Shown here: positions 42,718-53,465 of the stretch, one piece after another
Numbering within the stretch: the stretch's first letter is position 1
Layout of the letters: every line of letters begins with the position of its first letter
Assembly (NCBI GenBank): GCA_030848705.1
Contig: CM061236.1
Span: 141,516,574 to 141,580,573 of the forward strand
DNA length: 64,000 bases
DNA from: Heracleum sosnowskyi
Taxonomy: Eukaryota > Streptophyta > Magnoliopsida > Apiales > Apiaceae
Reading direction: 5' to 3'
Made by a program: the position numbers and the translations under genes
The notes under the pieces: model-generated
Told to the model about the DNA's origin: nothing
Databases searched by the model: none
The model's input: the letters and a program-made list of their open reading frames with translations, nothing else

Positions 42718-43860
42718 CTGAAGCAATCCATAAAAAAAGAAACATATCAAGTCATCAGAATAATACAATAACAAACACGGCACAACACTAATAAAATATC
42801 ATCAAATCAGTAACCACAAGCAGATGTCAATTAAAACTATACGTTGTGAACATCAAGAATACTGGATTCACCATAATGATCCCACAAAACATGTCATTTT
42901 AACTAGGACTCTTGAACTATAACCCATCTACATACAAAATTAAATTCATAAACACTGTAATCCAATAATTCTATTAAACATATCAACACAGAAAAGAAAC
43001 TAACAACCTCTATAAATTAACCAATACCAACTCCCCGCGATTATAGAGAAGATATATAGACTAATCCTATGAAGCTACAATCTTCACAGTTTTGGAGGAG
43101 GGGGTGGACTTAATCATATTAACTACTTTTCTAGTCTGTATGAAATTCTAAAATTTAAGGATAGAGATGAGGTCACCTTTACTAAAATCACAATAGCTAC
43201 AATACGAAAAAGACTACATTTTTACAACTTCTTGAACAAAAACAAGCTGCAGTAACGAAACCCTAACCGATACAATACGAAACTAAACAGAAACTCAATG
43301 CACAAACATACATATAACTGAAACAAAAATCGAGAACAAAACTAGGGTTGTAGAAAGAATCATAGTCTAATCACAGAAACACAAATTGAATAAGCAAATA
43401 CGAAAAAGATTGAAGCTTTGACAAGTAGTACAATAGAATGAAATTCAGAATAATAATTGAACATCAGAAACAATATATGAGCTATAAAGACAGAGAGTTT
43501 ATGAGTATACTGGTGTTTACCTGTTCAACAAGGGCGTCTAATGAAGCTCTCTCTCCCTCTCTCTTTCAGCTCTCTCCCTCTCTCTCTCTCTCTCGATGTG
43601 TGTGTGTGAATTATGACAAAAAGGGAGAGGTGAAGAGTTGGGGGTTTAGAGAAAGAGAGAGATTTATGAAAGACAATTGAGCAGCTTTGGAGAACTCAGT
43701 TCGAAGGGGGTGGAGGGGAGATTTAGGGATTTCATAAAGGGGGGAAAACCAAAAGGGGGAAAATGAAAAGGGGGAAACAAAAAAGTATTCAAGGGGAAAT
43801 GAAAATTTAGATTGATTAACGAAAATGTATTTTATGGTGGAATTGAAAATGAGTATTGGT
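42718..43860 (-). promoter_or_regulatory. Intron/leader-like sequence with CT-rich tract upstream of eS1 exons
   Basis: 43540-43610 is a CTCTCT microsatellite with (GT)n, GA-rich when read with the exons, as in a plant 5' leader; a GTAAAC donor-like site at 43520 on the minus strand could end a leader exon. 43730-43800 has GGGGGAAA repeats. No coding sequence recognised. Confidence 0.35.
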
Positions 43861-46480
43861 CAAATCATTAATTGACTATTAAAATCTCAAACTAAATAAA
43901 TTTATTTTTTTCTTAAAATTTTGAAATATTACTAAAATATATAGATCTTGACAATCATAATGTTAGAACATCGTGAGATATTTGTAAAAAAATCGAAACA
44001 CCAATCACGGAGTGAACACTAATTAGGAGTATTTGTCAAATTAGTAGTTGACTGTTAAAATCTAAAACCAAATAAATTTATTTTTTTCTGAAATTTTTGT
44101 AATATCATTAAAATACATAGATCATGATATCCATACGGTTGGATCATCGATAAATATTTTTTAAAAAATTGAAACATCAATCCGAGACGAAACACTAGTT
44201 AGAAGTACTAGTCAAATCACTACTTGACCGTTAAGATGTCAAACCAAATAATTTTTTTTCTCTAAAATTATTGTAATATCATTAAAATACTTATATCTTG
44301 ATATCTATATGGTTGGATCGTTGATCAATATTTTAAAAAAAAATCGAAACATCAATCCGAGACGAAACACTAGTTAGAAGTACTTGTCAAATCACTAGTT
44401 CGACCGCTAAGATCTCAAACCAAATAAATTTATTTTTTTCTAATTTTTTTGTAATATCATTAAAAGACACATATCTTGATATTCATACGGTTGGATCGCC
44501 GATAAACATTTTTAAAAAAATTGAAACAACAATCTCGGACGAAGTATTAGTTAGAAGTACTAGTCAAATCACTAGTTGACCGTTAAGATCTCAAACCAAA
44601 TAATTTTTTTCCTCAATTTTTTGTAATATCATTAAAATACATATATCTTGATATCCATATGGTTGGATCGTCGATAAATATTTTTAAAAAAATCGAAACA
44701 TCAAAAACACTTGTATATATCATACAACGGTTTAACAACATAAACAATTGTTACAAAGATTATCCAACAACGGTTGGATCAAAACAAAAACACTTGTGTA
44801 TATCATACAACGGTTTTTGGAACAAAAACATTGTTAAGTCTTACAACTTACAACACTTTATTAAACAAAAAATATTGTCAGATCCTTTTATAAAATCGAA
44901 TAAACAAAACATACGTGCGTATTGGTCAAATCAGTAGTTGACTATTAAAATCTAAATCCAAATGAATTTTTTTTTTCTGAAATTTTTTTAATATAATTAA
45001 AATACATAGATCTTGATATCCATACGGTTGGATCATCGATAAATATTTTTAAAAAAATTGAAACATCAATCCGGTACGAAACACTAGTTAGAAGTACTTG
45101 TCAAATCACTAGTTCGACCGTTAAATCTCAAACCAAATAAATTTATTTTTTTCTATTTTTTTTGTAATATCATTAAAATACACAGATCTTGATATTCATA
45201 CGGTTGGATCGTCGATAAACATTTTTAAAAAAATTGAAATAACAATCTCGGACGAAGTATTAGTTAGAAGTACTAGTCAAATCACTAGTTGACCGTTAAG
45301 ATCTCAAACCAAATAAAATTTTTTTCCTCAATTTTTTGTAATATCATTAAAATACATATATCTTGATATCCATATGGTTGGATCGTCGATAAATATTTTT
45401 AAAAAAATAGAAACATTAAAAACACTTGTGTATATCATACAACGGTTTAACAACATAAACAATTGCTACAAAGATTATCCAACAACGGTTGGATAAAAAA
45501 AAACACTTGTGTATATCATACAACGGTTTTTGGAACAAAAATATTGTTAAGTCTTACAACTTAGAACACTTTATTAAACAAAAACTATTGTCTGATCCTT
45601 TTATAAAATCCAATAAACAAAACATACATGTGTATTGGTCAAATCAGTAGTTGACTATTAAAATCTAAATCCAAATGAATTTATTTTTTTCTTAAATTTT
45701 TTTAATATAATTAAAATACATAGATCTTGATATCCATACGGTTGGATCATCGATAAATATTTTTAAAAAAATTGAAACATCAATCCGGGACGAAACACTA
45801 GTTAGAAGTACTAGTCAAATCACTACTTGACCGTTAAGATCTCAAACCAAATAATTTTTTTTCTCTAAAATTATTGTAATATCATTAAAATACTTATATC
45901 TTGATATCTATATGGTTGGATCGTTGATATATATATTTAAAAAATATTGAAACATCAATCCGGGACGAAACACTAGTTAGAAGTACTTGTCAAATCACTA
46001 GTTCGACGTCAAGATCTCAAACCAAATAAATTTATTTTTTCTAATTTTTTTGTAATATCATTAAAATACACAGATCTTGATATTCATACGGTTGGATCGT
46101 CGATAAACATTTTAAAAAAAATTGAAACATCAATCTGGGACGAAGTATTTGTTAGAAGTACTAGTCAAATCACTAGTTGACCGTTAAGATCTCAAACCAA
46201 ATAAATTTGTTTTCCTCAATTTTTTGTAATATCATTAAAATACATATATCTTGATATCCATATGCTTGGATTGTCGATAAATATTTTTAAAAAAATCGAA
46301 ACATCAATCCGGGACGAAACAGTAGTTAGAAGTACTAATCAAATCACTAGTTGACTGTCAAGATCTCAAACCAAATAAATTTATTTTTTTCTAAACTTTT
46401 TGTAATATCATTAAAATACATAGATCTTGATATCCATACCGTTAGATCATCAATAAATATATTTTTTTTAAAATCGAAAC
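43860..46480. repeat. Tandem array (about 175 bp units) with a 715 bp higher-order duplication
   Basis: Each unit contains CATACGGTTGGATCATCGAT, ACGAAACACTAGTTAGAAGT and TCAAATCACTAGTTGACCGT, about 15 units in all. Within it 44650-44920 and 45365-45635 are near-identical blocks carrying CACTA-like ACAACGGTTT motifs and are 713-716 bp apart, so a block of units plus terminus-like DNA was duplicated together. The GTACGGTTGGATCAT motif also occurs at 5146, 5315 and 5660. Confidence 0.85.
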
Positions 46481-46914
46481 GGCCATCCTTTCAAATCGCT
46501 AGTCGACCGTTTTTTAAAATTTTCGCGTCTGATTTTTCTAACTTAAACTTCCCCCAATTTTAACTTAAATTTCCCCCTCCCTACCAAAATTATGTTTCCC
46601 CCTTAGTATTTTTTGCATTTCCCGTTACCTTATTTTCATTACCTCTTTTCAAACAAAACACCAAACATGTATCACAACTTACTCACACAAAAACAAGACC
46701 AACAAAATCCAAAAACACGACTCACACACAATCAAACCCTAGTTCATAACACCAACATGAAAAACTCGATTTGTGAAGAACAGCTTGACAAGAAGATTGA
46801 TTTGTTCTTCACTCAAACCCCTAGTTCGATTTGTGCTTGATTTGTTCATCAATTAATAAGTACAAGTCTACCTAATGCATTTGTTTGCTTTATTTGTTCA
46901 CCTAATTGGGCAAA
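46481..46914. other. AT-rich leader-like sequence, no gene
   Basis: CCCCC-containing T-rich run at 46548-46610, roughly complementary to the GGGGGAAA run at 43735-43800, so the array is flanked by loosely inverted sequence. No coding homology. Confidence 0.4.
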
Positions 46915-46973
46915 GTGCAAAGCTAGGGCTTTTAATTTAGAGGCTAACCACACTTTATATAATAAGTGTGTTC
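46915..46973. repeat. Second copy of the 60 bp flank
   Basis: AAAGTGCAAAGCTAGGGCTT and onward matches 40984-41038, ending AATAAGTG where the first copy meets the CACTA end at 41039. Confidence 0.8.
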
Positions 46974-48010
46974 ACACACTTGACGTGCTAATTAGTATAA
47001 ATAAACTCAAGTGGGGACTAAATTACATGTTCTTTTTTTCATCAAAATGATCTAGGTCTTCATCATAAGCTTTGAACCTTTCGACCACAAATTCAATCAC
47101 TACTTACTTGTTCTCATGCTCAACGTCCTCATTCTGGTCATTTAGCCGCCTAGTATCAGTGTTTGTTGAGAGTTGAGAATGACAAAGGTATGTGCATATC
47201 ATCTTTCAAAAACAAGCCTGGTAAACCAAAATATTTGGCCCATCTTTCGTGTTGTTCAGATCTAGTAAAATTTCTTACCCAGCGCTATATATAGGCAAAA
47301 TAGACTGTTCGCCTAAGGCCCCCAACTTTTAGAGGCCCCCAAAAATTGAATACTTTTTTTTATATATTTTTATTTATTGATTTAAAAATAAAAAAATGTG
47401 TTCAAACTTATTTTTAAAGGCCTCAAAAGTATAATTTTAATTATCGTTAAATTTTATAACATTGTTTTTATAAAAATTTAAACAACATATCATCTATAGA
47501 TATAGAAATTTCAGATTCTTTATACATAAGTTAATTTGAATTTACTATATATTTGTCTATTTTTACTGTTTTTTGTTTTTATGCTACACTTAATTGATAA
47601 TTACTTTTATTAAACAGTAAGTAGTTGTTTATTTTAAAACAATTTTTATAATTAAAACTTACAAATTTGTTAAATTATTTACGAAAAGTGCTTCCTTATA
47701 GATATATAAGTTAATGTGTTTGATTGAACTTTATACGAATTCATGTATTTGATATAAATTTTTTATTAAAATAAATAAATAACAAATTTGTGTTAGTAAA
47801 TTACATATCAATTAACAATGTAAAATTTACACAACAATAGTATAAGTATATGTTCAATTGTATAAAATTATTTATTTATTTCAAATACATACTATGTAAC
47901 ATAATGCAAAACATCTCGTCAAGTAGAAAAAACATTATTTAAGATAAACAATTACACATGAAATTAAAAAATTAATAAAATATTAAAAAGATTTTACAAA
48001 AGTTTTAACT
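46974..48010. other. AT-rich intergenic DNA before the LINE
   Basis: Possible remnants of an old insertion (GCCTAAGGCCCCCAACTTTT near 47311). A minus-strand scrap near 47130-47160 (RRLNDQNEDVEHENK) could be exon debris. No gene supported. Confidence 0.3.
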
Positions 48011-48028
48011 AAAAATGTCATCACAGAA
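48011..48028. repeat. Target site duplication, 5' copy (LINE)
   Basis: AAAAATGTCATCACAGAA, repeated directly after the poly(A) at 53448-53465. 13 of the 18 bases are outside the A-run and therefore informative. The break at T/AAAAA fits the L1 endonuclease preference. Confidence 0.92.
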
Positions 48029-48150
48029 GTTCAAATAAATTTAATAATCCGATTAAATTTTAAAAGAAATTATAGTTTTTTCTCTCCTTTTGTGAGAGTT
48101 TAGATTGTCTCTCCTTTCATCATTGAATAGTGAGAGTTTGTGTATTTTTA

Positions 48151-49344
48151 ATGGCGTATGTGGAAGGGATTAACGAGAAACTAGCAGGCATGGGCATTGA
48201 AGACGAAGAGAATGAGGAGCTGGTCTTTGATGATGAAGCGGAGGAAGAATCAAATAAGTTTGATCTTTGTTTGGTTGGCAGATTCAGATTCTTGACAGAG
48301 AAAGGGATCAATTCTCGTTCTATGAAGACTAAGCTGGCTGATGTTTGGAGACCATCGAGGGGCATTAATTTTAAGGAGATCAAGCCAGGAGTGTTCTTAT
48401 TCCAATTCTACCATGAAGATGACCTCCAATGGGTCTATAAAGGAGGGCCATGGAGTTTTGATAATGCTATGTTGGTTCTCAATATTATTTCGGTGGGAGA
48501 AGACCCTTTGAAGGTAGCTCTTGTGGAGCTGCAGTTCTGGATTCAAATACATGGATTGCCTATGGGACTCATGACGGAGAAAGTTGGGAGGCAGCTTGGG
48601 GATTTTTTTGGTAAATTTTTGTCTTACGATCCAAATAATAATACCAGTATTTGGAGAGAGAGTATGCGTATTAAAATCTCAGTTGATGTTCGTAAACCAT
48701 TAAAACGCAAGAAAAAGATATGTAGAAAGGATGGTTCTGATTGTGTGGTTCAATGTAAGTACAAACGGCTGGGAGAATTCTGTTTCATCTGTGGTTTGGT
48801 AACCCATACGGAACGCTTCTGTAGGAATAGGGTGGAGATAAGTGGTAAAGAGATGGTGAGAGAATGGGGCACTTGGCTCCGTGCACCAACGCGGAGGGTG
48901 GCGGGGATGGAGAAAAGCAGGTGGCTAAGGGAGGAAAGGGATGAAGATTGGTCCAAAAATTTCGGGAGAGACAGCTACTCTCAGGATTTCTCGGCTGAAC
49001 AGGAGGGCGGGAATTTTAAAGGAGTAAATCATGGGATTGCTTTAAGGAGTCCAATAAACGAGCAAGCGATTAATCCGGGAAAGAATGATATGCAGTTAAT
49101 TTCAAATAATAGGGTCTTAATTCAGGATAATCCTATTTTTGGTGGGCCTACTAATGAGGAACTTGTTGGGCTTAATCTTGAGGAGAGAAAACGTAGACGT
49201 AGCAGCCCAACTGATGAACTAATGGACACGAATAGAGGTGAGAACATGAGTATTACAGAACCTGGGTTTTCTAGAGATGATTACACAGGATCTTCATCAA
49301 ATTTACAGGCTAAGCTTGCTCAGCAAGCTAGCCGAGCATTATGA
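48151..49344 (+). CDS. LINE ORF1: RNA-binding protein with DUF4283 and CCHC knuckle
   Basis: 397 codons, uninterrupted, start MAYVEGINEKLAG; the ATG at 48151 is preferred over the upstream in-frame GTG at 48130. After an acidic N-terminus, residues about 35-170 form the DUF4283 domain (LVGRFRFLTEKGINSRSMK, GVFLFQFYHEDDLQWVYKGG, PWSFDNAMLVL, FWIQIHGLPMG). The C-C-H-C knuckle FCFICGLVTHTERFCRNR lies near 213-230. The C-terminal third is basic and disordered. ORF1 protein binds element RNA and forms the RNP. Its stop overlaps the ORF2 start in ATGA, so ORF2 could be reached by reinitiation. Intact. Confidence 0.93.
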   Translation: MAYVEGINEKLAGMGIEDEENEELVFDDEAEEESNKFDLCLVGRFRFLTEKGINSRSMKTKLADVWRPSRGINFKEIKPGVFLFQFYHEDDLQWVYKGGPWSFDNAMLVLNIISVGEDPLKVALVELQFWIQIHGLPMGLMTEKVGRQLGDFFGKFLSYDPNNNTSIWRESMRIKISVDVRKPLKRKKKICRKDGSDCVVQCKYKRLGEFCFICGLVTHTERFCRNRVEISGKEMVREWGTWLRAPTRRVAGMEKSRWLREERDEDWSKNFGRDSYSQDFSAEQEGGNFKGVNHGIALRSPINEQAINPGKNDMQLISNNRVLIQDNPIFGGPTNEELVGLNLEERKRRRSSPTDELMDTNRGENMSITEPGFSRDDYTGSSSNLQAKLAQQASRAL

Positions 49345-52300
49345 ATCTTTTAAGTTGGAACTGTCGGGGGCTGGGGAACCCTCGAACAGTTCGTGTTCTT
49401 AATGATCTGTTAAGAACTCATAAACCCGATGTTTTGTTTTTATCTGAAACTTTTTCTAAGGCAAGTCGAATAGAGAATTTACGTATTCGTTTTGGTTTTA
49501 ATCAGTGTTTTTCAGTTGATTGCATAGGCCATAGTGGAGGGCTAGCAGTGTTTTGGAAAAATCATGTGGCTGGTGAGATTATGAATAATTCTCAGAATAA
49601 TATCGATATCTTGTTTCCGGAAAATAATGTAGCAGTATGGAGGCTCTCGTGTTTCTACGGGTTTCCGGAAAGAGCTAGACGTAAAAACTCATGGGATTTT
49701 ATACGGTTGTTAGCTACAAAATCTCCTCTGCCATGGTGTATCCTCGGAGATTTTAATGATCTTTTGTACTCCTCAGACAAGTCAGGTAAACTCCCTCACC
49801 CTCCTAGTTTGTTGGAGGGCTTTCGTCAGGCTATTGATGATTGCTTACTGTCTGAGATTGATTTAACTGGGGGGTCTTTTACTTGGGAACGTAGTCGTGG
49901 ATCCAGTAATTGGGTAAGGGAACGACTTGACAGGGCTTTTGCCACTCGAAACTGGTGGAACAAGTTCCCGTTATGTAAGCTAGTTGTTCATCACGCTCCT
50001 GTTTCTGACCATGATCCTATCTCTCTGGATCTTATCAATACTTCTTTTTCTCGGAAGCAATTTCAGTTCAGGTTTGAAAATACTTGGTTGGAGGAGCCAA
50101 CTTTTCGAAAAGAGGTAAGTGATTTTTGGTTAAATCTTCCTGCTATTAATGTACTTCCTAAGCTTGTTTCAGTTTCTACGTTTATGGCTCGTTGGGGAAG
50201 GAATTTTTTTCATAAATTCCGTGATAAAATAAAGAAGAAGAAGGAACTTCTGAAGAATTTGGCTGACCGTAATGATGTTGAAGGTTTGAGATTGTATTTC
50301 GAAGAGAAGAACTTGCTCAATACTCTGCTCCTTCATGAGGAAGTATATTGGAAACAAAGAGCAAAAACATTCTGGTTGGCTGAAGGGGATGAAAACACGA
50401 AGTTCTTTCATTCAAACGCTTCTGCAAGGCGTAAGAAGAATCATATTTCTTTTCTCATAAATGAAAACGGGCAGAAAATCGAGGACCATGATGCTATGTG
50501 TGAAGTTGTTAGGGACTACTTTGTTGGTGTTTTTAATGGTCCCTCTTGTGCAGATCCCAGGCCTAGGATGAGTGATGATAGTAGACAAGTGACTGAGGCT
50601 CAAAATAATGCTTTGGTGGTTGAGATTTCGTTCGAAGAATTCACTGTAGCAATTAAGCAAATGCACCCTGACAAGGCGTCAGGGCCTGACGGCCTCAATC
50701 CAGCTTTTTTTCAGCAATTTTGGTCGATTCTGGGGAAGGACATTTATAGCTGCTATAAGGAATGGCTGCATAAGGGTGCTTTTCCTGCAAATCTTAATGA
50801 CACGAATGTCGTGCTCATCCCGAAGAAAGACAACGCATCTTGTATGAAGGATCTCCTTCCTATAGCGCTTTGCAATGTTCTTTATAAGATTATTGCAAAG
50901 GTGTTGGCGAATAGAGTTAAAAACTTGCTGCCTGGCTTAATTTTTGAAAATCAATCAGCATTTGTCCCCGGCAGGAACATCACCGATAATGTTTTGATAG
51001 CTTTTGAGGTAATCCATCATATGAATAAGAAGAAGAGTGGTAGGGAGGGCGATATTGCTTTGAAGCTCGACATTAGTAAGGCCTATGATAGGGTTGAATG
51101 GGCATATCTCAAGTCAAGAATGTTGAGTATGGGGTTTTGTCGAAAGTGGGTGGATTGGATCATGATGTGTGTCAAGACGGTGTCATACGACTTTTGTTTT
51201 AATGGGTCGTCCATTGGTCCTATAGTTCCGACAAGAGGTCTTCGGCAAGGGGACCCTTTGTCCCCATACCTCTTTTTGTTCTGTGTGGAAGGGCTTTCGA
51301 ATTCCCTTCATGAAGCTGCTATAGAGGGTCTGATTCATGGCGTGCAAATCCGTCCTTCAGGGCCTACCCTCACCCATCTGCTGTTTGTAGATGATAGTTT
51401 TCTATTTTTTCGGGCTAATGAAACCGAAACAAGAGATGTTTAAAACCTTCTAAAAGAATATGAGAAGTGGTCGGGTCAGTCTGTGAACTATCAGAAATCG
51501 GGAGTTATGTTTAGTTCGAATATTCATCAAACTCGACGTTCCCTTCTTTCTGATATGCTGGGTGTGAACAACAGCCTCACTGAAGGCAGGTACTTGGGGC
51601 TGCCCTCTCTCATAGGCAGGTCAAAAAAGAATGTTTTCAGGTTCATGAAAGACAAAGTGTGGAAGAAGATTCAGAGTTGGAATGCTAAACCTATTTCTCG
51701 AGCAGGGAAAGCCATTTTGCTTAAGAATGTGGCTCAATCTGTTCCGACATATTGTATGTCAGTGTTTATGCTTCCAAAGTCCTTATGTCAGGAAATTGAA
51801 ATCATGATGAATAAGTTCTGGTGGAATTCCTCATCGAGTGAAAGGAAGGGGCTGAACTGGCTCTCTTGGGGTGCTATGAGTATGTCAAAAGCAAAAGGAG
51901 GCTTGGGTTTTCGTAGTCTTTATGGCTTTAATTTGGCGTTGTTGGGGAAGTTAGCTTGGAATTTTATGTCGAATCCAACGTCTCTAGTGGCTAGAGTCTT
52001 CAAGGCTCGTTATTTTCCTACCTCGCACTTCTTGCAAGCTCCTAAGTGTAATGGCTCGAGTTATATATGGACAGGGATTATCTGTGCCAGAGATGCGTTA
52101 TTGGAGGGTTATAGATGGGTGGTAGGGAGTGGTACAGATATAAAAATCGCAAGCGATCCTTGGTTAAAAGGTAAGCATGACTTTAAAGTCGACCAACATG
52201 CTGGGTACGATCTTCGCAATGAGGTAGTAGCAGATTTCTTCGCTACTGGTGCTAAAACCTGGGACATAAACAGAGTACAGAGTGTATTTAGTGAGGAAGA

Positions 52301-53421
52301 TGCCAAATGCATCCTGGCTTCTAGCATTCCTCAGCGTCCAGTAGCTGACAGGGTAGCGTGGATGAGAACCTCTCATGGTTAGTACAGTGTTAAATCAGGT
52401 TACTATCTATGGCATGAGCGTAATATAAGTACGACAGCAGTGACTCAATCAAATGGGTGGGGGAAAATCTGGAAGTTGCCTTTACCTCACAAGATTAAGG
52501 TCTTTCTATGGAGAGTTTGCAGGAATACAATACCAGTTCGGAGCAGACTTCAAAATAAAGGTGTTGATGTCCCGTCTGTTTGTCCAATGTGCGACAAGGA
52601 CATTGAGCATCTTATTCATGTTTTCTTTGAGTGCGATTTTGCTAAGGGTTGCTGGCTTTATGTTGGTCCTAGTTATGACATGAGCACAGTTGAACGCATC
52701 GCTGATTGGTTTTTGCAGAAACTCAATTCTGGCTCTCCAGATGAAATTCAGAAGATTGTGCAAGTGCTTTGGGGAATTTGGTTTTATCGAAACAAAAAAG
52801 TCTGGGAAGGTAAATCAGTAACCTGCATTCTTGCTATGGACTGGAACTCGAAATTTATTCAAGACTGGAAGTGTGCTAAGGAAGCGCGAATAAAGATCCA
52901 GACATCTAACCTGAATCCTGTCAGTAATCATCCTCAAAGATGGGTTCTTCCTCCTGTAGGGACTCTAAAGCTTAATGTGGACGCGTCCTTGTATACGGAT
53001 GCTGACAAGTTCTCAATTGGTCTGGTGTTGAGGGATGATAAAGGAGAGTTTGTGAGCGGAAAGGTGGTGAGCTTGCCCCAGGTGGTTAATGTCATGGAAG
53101 CTGAGATAGCTGCGATCCGCTGAGATAGCTGCGATCCTGGAAGGTCTCAATTGGGTGGTCTCGTTGAAGTGCCAGAGAGTGCTTATTGAATCTGATTCTA
53201 TGCTTTCAGTTCAAGCCATTCACAGTGACATTGCTTATCAGGTCGAGGTTGGTCATACTATATCTCATAAAGGTTTTTCACTCTCTTTTATTAAACGACA
53301 AGCGAATAGGGTAGCCCATGTTATGGCTCATTTACCTTGTTTGCCAAATTGTCATAAGGTTTTCATGTCTCCTCCTACTGCTATAATGGAGACCCTTTTT
53401 TATGATTCTACGTATGAATGA
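49341..53421 (+). pseudogene. LINE ORF2: endonuclease, reverse transcriptase, RNase H; broken
   Basis: Starts MNLLSWNCRGLGNPRTV at 49341. Endonuclease blocks: LSETF, CILGDFNDL, ERLDRAFA and HHAPVSDHDPI. RT: HPDKASGPDGLNPAFFQQFW, NQSAFVPGRNITDN, LKLDISKAYDRVEW (catalytic Asp), LRQGDPLSPYLF, and LLFVDDSFLFF (catalytic DD). zf-RVT: PHKIKVFLWRVCRNTIP with CPMCDKDIEHLIHVFFEC. RNase H: LKLNVDASLYTDADKFSIGL, EAEIAAI and IESDS (D-E-D). Breaks: TAA at 51441, TAG at 52380, both in the same frame, and a direct 19 bp duplication of GCTGAGATAGCTGCGATCC at 53102-53139 that shifts frame before the end at 53421. ORF2 protein nicks DNA and primes reverse transcription at the target. Confidence 0.93.
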
Positions 53422-53447
53422 AAGTTGCTCCTTTTGTTTCAAAAAAA

Positions 53448-53465
53448 AAAAATGTCATCACAGAA
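53448..53465. repeat. Target site duplication, 3' copy (LINE)
   Basis: Same 18 bases as at 48011-48028, after the A-run that starts at 53441. Confidence 0.92.

Larger units (their letters stand above)
41039..46916. mobile_element. CACTA-ended unit with captured eS1 exons and tandem array
   Basis: Left end CACTACAAGGAAAATCGAAT at 41039 is followed to about 41530 by alternating ACAACGGTT and AACCGTTGT/GTTGTCTGA motifs, the same subterminal family as at 59776 and 63051. GTG precedes the end. No right terminus (TTGTAGTG) is found; the right limit given is the start of the repeated 60 bp flank and is an inference. Cargo: ribosomal eS1 exons on the minus strand with a CT-rich leader-like tract, then a 2.6 kb tandem array. 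Confidence 0.55.
48029..53447 (+). mobile_element. Near-complete L1-type LINE retrotransposon
   Basis: 5' untranslated part (48029-48150, T/C-rich with TTTTTTCTCTCCTTTTGTGA), ORF1, ORF2, a short 3' part and a poly(A) of about ten bases, flanked by an 18 bp TSD. Full length of about 5.4 kb is normal for plant L1. Damage is limited to two in-frame stops and one 19 bp duplication in ORF2, so insertion is fairly recent. It is the best-preserved element in the window. Confidence 0.93.

Noticed and set aside
53100..53140. True end of LINE ORF2 at the stop after EAEIAAIR
   Set aside because: The stop is created by a direct 19 bp duplication; RNase H homology continues in the shifted frame to 53421.
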